The notes under the pieces were generated by a model that was not told where the DNA came from, ran no database searches, and worked only from the letters and a program-made list of their open reading frames with translations. Shown piece by piece: positions 11,468 through 23,001 of a stretch of DNA of 64,000 bases. Source of the DNA: Vicia villosa (Eukaryota; Streptophyta; Magnoliopsida; Fabales; Fabaceae). The position numbers were made by a program, and so were the translations under genes. The stretch spans positions 310,001 through 374,000 of the forward strand of contig NW_026705229.1 of assembly GCF_029867415.1 (NCBI RefSeq), written 5' to 3'. The first letter of the stretch is position 1. The number at the start of each line of letters is the position of its first letter.

Positions 11468-12543
11468 GAAAAATGGCGACTTCACTGGGGATCCAGTTTT
11501 AAGTGTGTTAAGCCTATTTTTGTTTATCTGTGTGTTTGTATATATTATTATGTGCTTTGTTTGTTTATTTTCTTTTTCTTTTTGGTGCTCGATGGTTCCT
11601 CTGTGATGAGATAAAGTTCTAACCCGAACTTTGGTGAGTAACTTGAGATAGGAGGTGGTAAGACCAATAGTTGCATGTCAGGAGCAATCCTTAACATGAG
11701 CATCATATGGTGGAACCCCAATCAGTGGAGGCCTCATGGAAGGTAGTAGAGGTTGTTACGAATCATCGTGATAACGCTATTACTTTCAATAGTGAGTGTC
11801 CGTAGAAGCTGAATGGCCTAGAACCTTTTTAACCAATCTAAGCCTTTTTAGGATGTAGTGCAGAAACAAGATCAAGTACCAATTTGAGCTTGTTGTCATG
11901 CGATGCTACGCTCAGACGAGGTCTTTTTAGGCATATTATTGGCGCCCATGAGCAATTGTGCGTGCCGGTAGTATCCGATAGAAGATTGAAAACTCTGGGA
12001 ACCTTTATAGAACCCGTTCGGCAGGTACAAAATTCCCTAGTACATACCTTTGTGGGTGGTTCTTAACCTTGACTCCATGCTCATGACGTCGAACCTTTGA
12101 ACCCTGTTTGTGCGACCATGTGTGATCTTGATTGTGATTGATGCATAAATCATGCATCCATGCATTCATTTGATTTCCAAGGAACTCATAGGTCTTTCTT
12201 TGTAAACATCATAAGTTTCATCAAACTCAATGGATCTTGGGTGTCGATGAGGTAAAAACCTTAATCCACCAAAATGGATGATTGATCTTGATGATAACTT
12301 GATCAAAGTTTTGATCCAATATAGGATTTACCTCCTTCATGTTTTGATGTTTACAAAGTAATAACTTGAATTCTTTGAAAATAAAAAAAAACAAAAAAAA
12401 AACAGCAATTGCATCATTTGCATACATACATCCAGGTTGTCCAGAAAACTTATCCTTGTCTGTCTCCATCTTCAGAGTTGTTGTCTACCGTCAAGCTGAT
12501 TCCTCCACACAAGTACGGAACTAGAGCCAACGTCAGATTGAGA
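11468..12543 (+). other. primer-binding site and leader of the LTR element
   Basis: Right after the LTR end comes GAAAAATGGCGACTTCACTG followed by GGGATCC. TGGCGACT-type sites close to the LTR are typical of plant Tat/Ogre elements and are usually ascribed to a tRNA-Arg primer; the tRNA identity is from memory. The remaining leader of about 1 kb is noncoding except that the gag frame is open upstream to an ATG at 12,409. Confidence 0.65.
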
Positions 12544-14067
12544 ATGGAATACCAAGAGCAACACAATGCAGAGGTCAGAATGGAAATTGAAGAATTGAAG
12601 TCAGGCATGACCAAGTTAACTGAAATGCTGCAAGTTTTGATTGCTAGAGGAGAACCGCCTCAGAAGACTGTCATTGTTGAAGTCTCAAGTGCTGATGTTG
12701 ACCCTCAACCTACTCAACAACCACCTTCTACATGGCCTGAGTTTGGTTTGCCTCATGGTTACATTCCTCCTTTCGAGAAGACTCCTGGTATTGGTCAATC
12801 TTCACAACTTGTGATTGGTCAAGCTTCAAATCCAGTGTTTCATGCTCCTGTCTTCACTGAATCTCAACCTATTGTGCATACGGTTGCTCAGCCTACTTAT
12901 GTGAATCCTCTGTTTGAATATCAAGCTGCCCGTTCCCAGAATGGAAGTCAAGGAGATGCTGGAGATATTGAAGATGTCAAAGAGCAGTATCAAACTTTAG
13001 AAAAGCGCCTGAGAGCCATGGAAGGAAATGATTACTTTGGGGTTGCTGCTGAGAATATGTGTTTGGTTTCCAACTTTGTCATGCCTGCAAAATTCAAGAC
13101 TCCTGAGTTTGAGAAGTATAAGGGGAACACTTGCCCAAGAAGCCATTTGACCATGTACTATCGCAAAATGGCTGCTTATACCCAGAATGATAAATTGCTT
13201 ATCCATTGCTTTCAGGATAGTTTGAGTGGAGCTTCACTGAAATGGTATATGGGACTTGAGAGTAATCACATTCATTGTATCCAAGATCTAACTGATGCTT
13301 TCATGAAGCAGTATAAGTACAATCTGGACATGGCACCTGATCGCCGACAATTGCAAAACATGTCTCAAAAAGAGAAAGAATCTTTCAAAGAATATGCTCA
13401 ACGGTTGAGAGAATTGGCTTCCCAAGTTGAACCACCTCTGGCTGAGAAAGAATTGACTGGAATGTTCATGGATACTCTCTCCCCTTTCTACTGGGAGAAA
13501 ATGATTGGAAGTGTGTCCTCAAATTTTACAGACTTGGTTACTATTGGCCAAAGACTCGAAGAAGGAATCAAGAATGGGAAAGTTGCTAATGTTACTGAAT
13601 CCTCTGGTGGATCGAGGAAACCTTATGGAAACTTCCACAAGAAGAAAGAGAATGAGACCAATGCTGTGTCTGATGACAGAAGGGGATCTCGTCGTAGACC
13701 TCAAAATGGGGATCAACCTTATGTAGCTGCTGTTGCTCCTGTGCAAGTTCAAGCTGTTAAGCGGAATCAAATTCGTAATAGGATCGACTTTGATCCTATC
13801 CCCATGACTTATACGGAACTGTACCCTGCTTTGGTCCAGAAAGGGTTGATTACAACAAGAGCTATGCCGCCTCCTCGAAATCCTCTCCCTGATGGTTTCA
13901 GATCTGATCTTCATTGTCCTTTCCATCAAGGTGCAGCAGGCCATGATTTAGAAAGATGTTTCCCTCTGAAGGAAAGAGTTCAAGAGTTGGTGAGATCAAA
14001 GATGCTCTCTTTCAAGGATATGGGTCCTAATGTCGTCACTAATCCTTTGCTAGATCAAAGTGGCTGA
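12409..14067 (+). CDS. gag: retrotransposon gag protein
   Basis: A 552-codon open frame; start at 12,409 or, more like the family, at the in-frame ATG at 12,544 (residue 46, MEYQEQHNAEVRMEIEELKS). Order: heptad-rich coiled coil at about 46-75, a Pro/Gln-rich linker to about 190, then a retrotransposon gag core at about 218-400. The core has SNFVMPAKFKTPEFEKYKG, later AMKQYKYN-like FMKQYKYN and ESFKEYAQRLRELA. A C-terminal zinc-binding motif C503-x2-H506-x5-H512-x4-C517 is followed by LKERVQELV. That variant zinc motif is common in Tat/Ogre gag proteins. Gag forms the cytoplasmic particle that packages element RNA. The frame is undamaged, which fits the very young LTRs. No protease or pol frame follows. 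Confidence 0.9.
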   Translation: MHHLHTYIQVVQKTYPCLSPSSELLSTVKLIPPHKYGTRANVRLRMEYQEQHNAEVRMEIEELKSGMTKLTEMLQVLIARGEPPQKTVIVEVSSADVDPQPTQQPPSTWPEFGLPHGYIPPFEKTPGIGQSSQLVIGQASNPVFHAPVFTESQPIVHTVAQPTYVNPLFEYQAARSQNGSQGDAGDIEDVKEQYQTLEKRLRAMEGNDYFGVAAENMCLVSNFVMPAKFKTPEFEKYKGNTCPRSHLTMYYRKMAAYTQNDKLLIHCFQDSLSGASLKWYMGLESNHIHCIQDLTDAFMKQYKYNLDMAPDRRQLQNMSQKEKESFKEYAQRLRELASQVEPPLAEKELTGMFMDTLSPFYWEKMIGSVSSNFTDLVTIGQRLEEGIKNGKVANVTESSGGSRKPYGNFHKKKENETNAVSDDRRGSRRRPQNGDQPYVAAVAPVQVQAVKRNQIRNRIDFDPIPMTYTELYPALVQKGLITTRAMPPPRNPLPDGFRSDLHCPFHQGAAGHDLERCFPLKERVQELVRSKMLSFKDMGPNVVTNPLLDQSG

Positions 14068-16097
14068 AGATAAATCAAAGCCCAATTTTCCTAAAGCCAA
14101 GTGTTTCAGACAAGATAGCTCATCTTTGTTGCTGATTAGTCACTAGGCCTTGTTTCTGTACTGTTTGTATTTCCTTTATTGTGCTGTTTACCTTTAGATC
14201 TTGTTTGTTTCTGAATGGTGATTTTAATGAAATGAGCATTGCATATTTTGAATTCATTAACATCCACTGTGTTTATGTTTATACCTTCTTTTACAAAACT
14301 TTTTCTTCCATTTTCTTTCTCTATCAAATTTGTGTTTTATGCAAAGATTGGAGGGAGGATGATGACAACGAAATACCCAAGTTGTTGAACTGTATGCTTT
14401 CGAATAAAACTTTGCTGATGATGTACAGGCATTGTTTCAATTCCCAAACACTGGAGAAATAAGGAAGTTAATCCCTTGTCAACCCCTCTGAGCCTTCGAA
14501 GTTGGTGTTTCTTTCTGTACGAAAAAACCCGCATTTTTAACTTGGGGCAGGGTAGTTCTCAGTTAATTTGGCTGTGCATTCTATTTTGAGAGAATCATTC
14601 AGCACACCTTTCAACAAGTGCTTCAATCGCAAGCTTTCCTCCGCATACATCAAAGAAATGTTGGAGATGTCAATCAAAAGCCAATGATGGTTCATCAATC
14701 ATTAAGCAAGGCAGTCACTATCTTTCAAAAAAAAATGTATCAAAAAATATATATATACAAAGAAAACCCTGCTAAGTCAAAAATCCAAAAAATGACTTAG
14801 GCAAAAATAAGGGCATCCCGCTGACTGTAAGGTCAAAAAATAAACAGTTCAGGCAAAAGTTAGGGATATCAAAAGAAAAAGATGAAAAAAGAGAAGTCAA
14901 TAAATTCCTCAAGCAACAAAATGTTGTGACAACAAAAAGGAAGAAGTGACTGCAATCTCAAAAGTTCTCTTTGCTTGTGAACTATCATCATTATCAAAGG
15001 TGCAATTCCAGAAGCCTCTTGGAACCTGAATGCATAAGTTGAATTAACTAAGCTTAGGACTGAAGATCATCACGAAGGGGGTGGGTACAATCAAATTTTG
15101 AGCCTTATATCCTTTGTTTTTGAAACCGTGAACCAGGCCACGTTACAACCTTTAAAAGACCTAATTGAGGCAAGGTTTGTTTGAAAGCATACTACAACAA
15201 GGTTGCGTAAGCTGACTCCCATGAGATTTTCCAATCATTTGCTTTGATATCATATCTTTGCTTTATCTTTCACTTTGAACGTCTCAACCTTTATGTTTTG
15301 ACCAGTGATTACATTTGCTTTACATCAATAACATCATTCCAATAATGACTTTGATTTCAAAAATATGCTTTGAGCATTGCATTAAAATTACCATTCTTGA
15401 ATGAACATTTTTGCAAGTAAGCACTCATCTTTCAGGAAGTTCAAACAGTCGAGAAACTTGATCAGTGATCCTATCAGGGGCATGTTACTTCAAGATCTTG
15501 TTGTTCAGATGTTCATTCAAGATTTGTTGATCAGAATATCATTTCAATACTTGTACTGGGGCAAGCCATCCCAACATGCATTTCAAGAATTGAAGCCATG
15601 ATCAGTTCATCCCCAATACATTTCAGCTGAAGCCATGATCAGTTAACTTGCAACAATTAGTGAATCAGGGGCAATCTTCTTCAGCAATCCCCAAGCAGTT
15701 TTATCAGCCCTTCTCAAAGGATCATTGTTTTGATACAGTTACCGGTGTAATAGAAGTGTGTTTAAGCATCTTCTTCGTAAGCAGAATGGGCAGAGTTCCC
15801 GTGTTGAGGAATCGAGTTCCTTTCGTGCCTCACAAAAGAGTCTACCTCAGTTGTAACAAACAATTGCATTGCATTGATCATATATCATGCATAGAAAAAT
15901 TCAACATCATGCATTGAAACAAATTTCATACTCATTTGCATTTTTCGAGGTTCTGTTGCTATCAACATCTTCACCTTGAGATCAAAGTCCAACTTACTTG
16001 GCACCTATCCAAAACAGATACTTGTTTATCTTGTCCGTCTAGTGTTGTTCCTAGATGTATCTTTTCTTCTTTTAGTGTCATTCCTGATCACTTACAC
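14068..16097 (+). other. noncoding 3' internal region of the LTR element
   Basis: About 2 kb with only short frames and no protease, RT, RNase H or integrase motif on either strand. In autonomous relatives this place would be followed by pol. Small A-rich repeats (AGTCAAAAA-, GGCAAAA-type) occur at 14,770-14,870. Confidence 0.7.
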
Positions 16098-16566
16098 CAT
16101 GTTTTATCTTGTTTCCCTTCAATCATGTTTTATCTTGATTGTCTCTAATCATGCTTTATCCTGATCGCTTTCGACCATGTTTTATCTTGGTTATCTAATC
16201 ATGTTTTACCTTGATTGTCATTTGGTATTTTTCAATCATGTTTTACCTTGATTGTCATTTGATGTTATCCAATCATGTTTTACCTTGATTATCCCTTAAT
16301 GACATCCAATCATGTTTTACCTTGATGGACCTGTGATGATTATCTAATCATGTTTTACCTTGATGGACCTGTGATGGTTATCTAATCATGTTTTACCTTG
16401 ATTGTTCGTTGATGATTATCCAATCATGTTTTACCTTGATTATCCTTTGACGATATCCAATCATGTTTTACCTTGATTGTCATTCGATGTTGCCCAATTA
16501 CGTTTTACCTTGGTTGTCATTTGATGTTGTCCAATCATGTTTTACCTTGATATTCATTTGATGTAG
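16098..16566 (+). repeat. tandem repeat array, 14 units, in the element's 3' untranslated region
   Basis: I count 14 copies of a core CATGTTTTACCTTGAT. The first four units are shorter and carry ATCTTG variants; later units run about 35-38 bp with a variable spacer (TGTCATTTGATGTTATCCAA, or GACCTGTGATGATTATCTAA). Arrays before the 3' LTR are a known habit of Tat/Ogre elements. It lacks the equal spacers and leader of a CRISPR, and this is plant DNA. Confidence 0.9.
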
Positions 16567-16878
16567 CCACATTCATGTAGGCCTCAGATATTCTCTTCTC
16601 GAAGTTCCTTTCATGTTTTACTCTTGAAAGCTTCTGTTGACTGTCTCTTTCTCCTATGAAATCCAAGTTTTATTCCTGGATGACACATACCTTTTCCCCA
16701 GTGGAATCCTTTCTCCCCAATTGTGTTATACTTCTCTCAATTCCATAATCATACTTGATGCATCCATTAGCATCGCATTATACCTTAGGTTCAAAAATTG
16801 TGTGTTTTATATTTAAGTCTCTTCAATTACGTCGAGCTGAGGATTTTAACCCTCACATCTCCGGATAGAAGAAACTTA

Positions 16879-16890
16879 AATAGGGGCATC
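16879..16890 (+). promoter_or_regulatory. polypurine-tract region before the 3' LTR
   Basis: AATAGGGGCATC lies directly before the TGTCATACC of the 3' LTR. The AGGGG run is the likely plus-strand primer. Confidence 0.6.
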
Positions 16891-19800
16891 TGTCATACCC
16901 CAATTTTTGACCCTAAGATCATACATCATTTGCATCTCAATCATTAATCAAGATCACAATCTTGAGATTTCATTTTTCGGTGTTATGTTCGCTTCGTCTT
17001 TGAGGGGAACTATCAAGCACCTAATTTTCTTTAATTTGTTTTATACTAACCAAAATACAAAAATATGCATTTTGTTTCCCTTGTTTGTGTTTTGTAGGAA
17101 AAAGATCGAGCAAAAATCAAAAAGTGCAAGAAAGGGAATTTTTGAAATTTTCAATATGGAAATCGATTTACCCCTGTGGGAAATCGATTTCCTGTGCGCA
17201 AAATTCAAATAAATATAAGGAGGGAAGCTTGACATCATTTTGGCACCTTTTTATTTGATCATTTTATCAATTTTCCACCTCATCAAAATTAACTCATTCA
17301 TTAAACCCACTTTAACCTCATTTTACCATTTTTACCATTTAATTGCCACTTTAATCACCAATTAAACACAAGTTAATCACCAAACACAAAAAGACCAATT
17401 TGCCACTACTCTTGCTCCAATTCTATAAATAGAGCCCTCTACTCTCTCATTTCTCAAGCTTTGATAGCCAAAAAATTGCTTGCAAATTCATTTCTCAAGC
17501 TTGGAGAGCCAAAAAATTGCTTGCAAATTCATTTCTCACCCTTTCCAAAACCCTCACCCAAAGTTCATTTTCATAAGATTAGTGAGATTCACCTTGAATC
17601 TTGCTAATTTTGAACTAATCCTCCTACATTTCTCTCTTTTCTTTGGTTGTTCATCTCCATATTTGAAGGATCTACACTTTGTGCTTGTTCTTGAAGCTAC
17701 TTCACCACTTTAATTCAAGAATTGGTAAATTTCTCAATTCTAAGATGTAGATCTTTGTTGCTTGTGTTCAATGCATCTTTGATGCTATATTGGTGCTATT
17801 TGATGGTGATTTGATGGAAAATTCGTGCTCCAATGGATATGTGATCATAAGGTGTTTGTATGTTTGCTTAAGTCAAGTTTTATGCCTCCTAATGCTGATT
17901 TTTTGAATGCTGCGTGCAGGAAATCGATTTCCCTCTGTAGGAAATCGATTTCCACCTTATTTTTTTCAAAATTTGAACTCTGCACTCAGGAAATCGATTT
18001 CCTACAGAGGTAAATCGATTTCTTGCTGGCAGAATGTGTTTTTTTGCCTTTTTTATGCTTGTTTTGGCTTCCTACTTCCTCCACTTCATTAATATCATTG
18101 GATCTAGGATGTTGATAGGTTTGAAATGACCTAATCCATAATATTAGATGAATGATATTAATGATAGTATGAGTTGATTATCTTTTGTGAATTTTATTCT
18201 TATTCCTCCATTTCATTAATATCATTGGATCTAGGATGTTGATAGGTTTGAAAGAACCAAATCCATAATATTAGTTGAATGATATTAATGATAGTGTGAG
18301 TTGATTATTTGTATGCATTTTATCTTCTCCTTCTCCTTTTTTTCTTTTGATCGATGAAAGTCTTAATACTTTGAGAATTCTTATGGATTCTTAGTAAAGA
18401 CTAGATCGCTACCTATTTTCTTTTCGTGCGGTATTGCTTTCGGAAGGCGATCTACATATCGTTCTTCTCGCATGCATTAGCACATAAAGTTTTGACCGGC
18501 CTCGTTGTAGGGTGATTTCTACATAAATCACTTGGCGATCTGCTTAACATAGCGCAATATTTCGTGTCCCGAATAAAAAAGATCAAATATGGAAGAGAAT
18601 TGTATGCGGTTGATTTAAGACTTGTGGAGGTTTTTATCGTGTAGTCGCTATGATTCTATCAAGCTTCTGATAAACCCCATTGAATTTAAATCCGAGTACA
18701 TCATTCACTCACCATAGATCTTCCTACTAACTTTGATAACATACTTGACAAGTTTCAAGATGGTTATCTTTAACACTTAACAACTAACTTTAATTTCCGC
18801 ACCTTTACTATACCGCTCTTTATATTTCTCGCTTTATCGCTTTATTTTATCATTTCATCATATTTACTTTCCGCCATTTTTTTTCCTTTGTCCACTTGGA
18901 CATATGTTTATGCTTCCGTTATTTTTCTTTGTCCACTTGGACCATACTTTACTTTTTTTGCTAAAACACTAATAAACAATCAAAATCTAAAAAATACATA
19001 AGGCTCTCTTTGGACTATCGGTTACTATCCTTAGCACTTTGGAGATTCGGACTTATGGACCTAGTACCTTTGGACTCATTCTATTACTATCCTGTGATTG
19101 TTCTGTCTGTCTGGCATTGTTCTGTTGTATGTTTATGTGTGCAGGTATTTCCTTGAAAGCCCTTGATGGTTAATTCCAAGGCATTGATATAAGGATTTTA
19201 CCCGAAAACAGCCGTTACTCTGCCCGATTTTCGTCGGAATCTTAATGTTCTTAATGAAAAAATGGTGCTAAGACAATAAGTTCATCTGGATCCCCAAGTG
19301 TTAATGTGTTGGTACTGATAAATCCAAAGGATGGGAAAACTACCTTGGCTCTTAATGTCAAGTGTTGGCTTCTTATTCGGTTAGACCGTTTCTTTCCTTA
19401 GCTTTTATTTTATGCATTAGGTTAGCCTCTTCATCTCCTCCCATTCTTAAATTTTCAAAATCTTCTCCCTTTTTCCAAAATATTCTTATGTTTGCAAACC
19501 TTTTCAAAACTTTTTTTTTTCTTTTCTTAAAAATATCTTTCGCCCTTAGTGGCTTTTCTTCAAAAGTTTAGACACCGATAATTGTCGAAACGAGTGGTTA
19601 TACCCCACGATTTTGAAATTGATTGATAATAACAAGATCTTTTCCGCGTGAGAGAGCTAGTGGCATACTCGTTGATTTTATCCGAGTTGGAGCCCTTCTT
19701 TCATTTGCGATGCAAAGAACTTGTTTGTTCTCATGCTCAAGATCAATGGCTGAGTATTTCTCTCTAACGACAACAAAGTGTTTATTCGTTTTTCTTAAAA

Positions 19801-20174
19801 ACGTTTTTTTCCCAAAAAAGCGGAACTACATTAGCTCTGACTTCTCCATTGCACCGAGGAGGTATGTAGGCCCAAAGCTTAACGCTTTGCCGAGCTTATT
19901 TTAAAAATAAATAAAACAAACTCTTTTTTAGCACACACACACAGATTTTCAAAAAGGTTCCCGTGGAGTACCACGGATATGAGGGGTGCTTTAAACCTTC
20001 CCCTCATATAATCAACACCCGTACCTGAGATCTCTTTCTTGTTTTAAAAACAAAACTTTGGGTTTTACGTTCTTTTCCCTTTTCCTTTGAAAAAATAAAG
20101 CGCGGTGGCGATTTCAAACGAAATATTGATTCGAGTCAATCCCATGGCTTCGATATCAGATTTTCCCCGCTACA
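16891..20174 (+). repeat. 3' long terminal repeat (3,284 bp)
   Basis: Copy of 8185-11467 with the same TGTCATACCC start and a GCTACA end. By eye the differences are G/T near 17,620, A/T near 18,276, G/C near 18,968, G/A near 20,014 and A/C near 20,167, plus three single-base changes in T-runs. TATA at 17,424-17,431. Confidence 0.92.
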
Positions 20175-20179
20175 CTTGG
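20175..20179. repeat. target-site duplication, right copy (CTTGG)
   Basis: Matches 8180-8184 exactly. Confidence 0.9.
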
Positions 20180-21202
20180 ATATGTTAGTTTTTAAGCTTC
20201 TAAATAAACCTTGGGATCTTTTAACATCAGAATGATTTATCGAACCTAAACCTTGGTTTTATACCGAGCAAACCAATAATCTATGTGATTTTACCACTAG
20301 CTGATCTCGAACCGAAATAAGCTATTAACATTCAGATAAGCTTTAACCTAAACATTTTTTATCATGGTATAACAAAGAACTTATGAGATTTTACTGAAGG
20401 CTGATCTCAAACCTAAACAGAGACTTGATCACACAACTCCCTAAACCAAAGCTTTTTACGGGTTAAGCTTAGACCCCAAAAAACAATCTCAAACTGGATA
20501 GAATATTCAACCAAGGTAAAAATGAAACTTCCTTGGTGAACTTACAAAACTACTCTTCTAGAATTACAATTTCCTCCTTAAAAATGGACTTTCTCTAAAA
20601 GCACTTCGGCTAAACTTTAAGTGAGAGAAAGTATACAAAAATAATTTTTAGAGAGGGAGGGTGAGAAGCAAGAAATTAAATCACGTTTCTACATGATGAA
20701 AAGGAGTGGAAAGGGAGCTCTATTTATAGGCTAGAGGTTGGAATAAAAAAGAAAATGATTTTAAGACTTGTCAAAGGATTGGTACATGTTGCCAATAAAT
20801 TGGTTACCCTAAGTTAATTAATTATCAAGCTCAAAATAGAAAGGAAATATATTTAGTCGCTACTCATCATTAAGATATTGTCCTAACCTCTTAGGAATCA
20901 ATTTTGAACTGGGTCAATCGATTAGGTTAATGTTCCAATTAATTTACAAAAGCTTGATTTGGTTGGTAAGCTCAACCTGGTCAAAAGCTTTCTTTGGCTC
21001 GAGATAAGCCTGGATTAAAATCTTAGTGGCTCGTGGTAAGCTTGGTAGAAACCTTGATTTGGTTCGTGAGTTCAACCCAATTCAAAAGTTCTCTTTAGTT
21101 TGAGATAAGTCTGTGTAAAATCACAGTTTAACTTGGGGACTATCCGCTTCAAGTTATTGTTTTGAAGGAAGAATAACCGCTAAGCTAGTTCCAATCAACT
21201 CA
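20180..21202 (-). other. resumed pre-insertion sequence, possible LTR/promoter on the minus strand
   Basis: No gene. A minus-strand TATA (TATTTATA on plus, 20,721-20,728) sits in a context like an LTR or gene promoter, with a pyrimidine-rich leader toward 20,640. Repeated phrases TGATCTCGAACCGAAATAAG / TGATCTCAAACCTAAACAGA occur at 20,302 and 20,401. The sequence was contiguous with 7,683-8,184 before the 12-kb element inserted, so it may be the 5' LTR of the minus-strand copia remnant at 6.3-7.1 kb. That link is inference. Confidence 0.35.
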
Positions 21203-21720
21203 TTATACTTTGTAAACACTTTTGTATTCCAAATCATCAAAATACCTCCATATAAGAAAAATAAATTCTCTTAAACAACATAGAAATTCATAACTTTTTC
21301 TTTCCAACTCCTCCATTTTAGTCTCTTGGACATTTATCAAATCAATATTATTCTTCGTGGTTATATGAAAATACACCCTTCTTTTTGGCTCCCTCTCCAA
21401 GACCTCAAACATTATAGCTTATTAGTTTCATAGGAGCAACTATTTCTAAAAATTGTCGGGGTCTTCCTCGCCTTTTTGATCTATCTCTTCCCTTCAAGTT
21501 AATTATGACCTCCTTATCTCTAACTTCATTTAGAATTATTTGTTTTACTATTTCACCTTCTTCTCCAGAATTAAATAAACATATTTCTTTGTCAAAATCA
21601 CACATCCCTTGATCAATTTCTCGCATCTTACTATGCAACAAAGCGCATGACTTCCTCTCCAACCTATTACCATATAAAATTTAAGAATGAGAAATTATAA
21701 CTTGATTGATGCATACAATC
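21203..21720 (-). pseudogene. LINE (L1-like) fragment: start of the endonuclease domain
   Basis: On the minus strand the frame from 21,662 reads ...GRPRQFLEIVAPMKLISYNV then stops where LINE endonucleases have RGLG. The continuation in another frame has GLGEGAKKK, and later INVQETKMEELERKS, matching the LQETK motif of APE-type endonucleases. The ISYNVxGLG ... QETK order identifies the N-terminal endonuclease of a plant LINE ORF2 and the end of its upstream region. Several frameshifts and a stop; the RT domain is absent. Confidence 0.65.
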
Positions 21721-23001
21721 CAAATAGCCCATTAATACTTCATTTCGATTTTTTTTATAGGAAACACCATTTCATTAAGTGAAAAGTCGGAAGGTGTTAC
21801 AACCATCAAAAGACATATGACATAGGACATACCTCATCCATAGTCTAGAAGCATGTCTACTAGTAAAAAATGCATAGACATACAAGATATTACACATAGT
21901 TTGAACACAAGCTAAGAAGACATATTAAACTAGAAACGACCATATATCATGCATTCATCAACACTCTTAAGAACACCATTAGTGGAAATATAGGAATGAG
22001 AATCCAGTCTTTTTCCAAATCCAATTAAGGATGATTTCCTTGACTTGTATCTGCGCATTTCAATTGCCTTTGATCTCAAGATTGTCCATTTTATGAAATG
22101 TTCAAAAATCAATTGATGGCTAGAGATAATGTTGTTCCAAGACACAAAAATCCTTTGAGAATTTTTATCAAACACTAAGAGTGGGACTTAAAGTATAAAA
22201 TAGACAACACAAAAACAAAAATGGATAGATGTGACAGAGGGATAACCTGCAACTTGTAGTAAATCCATGGCGACTTTGGGGTGGGCAAAATGTAGCCAAC
22301 ATCAATGATGTGGAAGCAGAAACATGGAAAAAAAGCTACACGCACCATTGTTAAGTTTGGGATGCTAATAACAACCTTAACAAGATTTCCATCTCCTAGT
22401 GGTGGTGGCTCCGGCAGCGGCCGGATCAGTAGAGAGAGGCGGCTTGGTAGTAATTCGTGGTGGACAAAGATGATATTCGATGAGTGAGCTCATTCTGGTG
22501 GAAGCATGAGAGTGAGGTTGGATGAAAAAGGTAGTGCCCTTCATAGAGGGGGAGACGGTCACTATAAGGATAGTAGATGAAAGCCACCATGTAGGTGAGG
22601 GGCTGCCACCATCACATCCTAAAGATTTCAGGGGAGATTTTCTAGAAAGAAGAGTGAGCATATAGATTTCAATTTTCTCCATTTTGATTTGTTGATCGAG
22701 TATAAGTATGGTGACGACATGCTCTTTTTCTAAGTACTACTAAGAATTTCTTCAAAATAAATTTTTCATTACAATTTTTTATTGATTAAACTTTCATTAA
22801 ATTATCTTAATTTTATATAAATTTAATGAAACACATAAATTTTAATCAATATAGCAAATCCTGGTCCTACCATAAGCACATTTCAGTATTATCCATATCA
22901 TTCCAATTTTATCAAAAAAATGTAACAAATTTTTGTCAACGGCTTTATACATAACTAGCTCTAGCCAGTTCACACTCAACAAATAAGGATTTTCTACAAT
23001 C
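21721..23001. other. no gene recognised
   Basis: Short open frames on both strands (for example 21,930-22,175 minus) do not resemble a family I can name. A locally GC-richer patch at 22,390-22,620 has GGTGG-type low-complexity sequence. Minus-strand LINE 3' debris is possible near 21,750-21,800 but not shown. Confidence 0.4.

Larger units (their letters stand above)
8185..20174 (+). mobile_element. young 12-kb Ty3/gypsy (Tat/Ogre-like) LTR retrotransposon, gag only
   Basis: A complete element of 11,990 bp bounded by CTTGG duplications. It has two full LTRs (8185-11467 and 16891-20174), each starting TGTCATACCCC and ending GCTACA. A primer-binding site follows the 5' LTR, and there is a gag ORF (to 14,067), a 14-unit tandem-repeat array (16,098-16,566) and a purine run just before the 3' LTR. 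By eye the LTRs differ at five substitutions and three one-base homopolymer indels. The internal region is only 5.4 kb, and I found no protease, reverse transcriptase, RNase H or integrase. The element is therefore non-autonomous and would need an autonomous relative. LTR style, primer site and gag zinc motif suggest the Tat/Ogre lineage; the lineage is inference. Confidence 0.92.

Noticed and set aside
16098..16566. CRISPR-like appearance of regular repeats
   Set aside because: Plant nuclear DNA, unit lengths vary, the spacers are related to each other, and the array lies inside a retrotransposon 3' region.
12409..16890. Possible pol gene downstream of gag
   Set aside because: I looked for protease DTG/DSG, RT YVDD/FADD, RNase H and integrase HHCC/DDE motifs in all frames and saw none; frames are short.
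22377..22682. 101-codon minus-strand frame in GC-richer DNA
   Set aside because: Composition explained by local GGTGG-type repeats; no recognisable domain; the plus strand is equally open.
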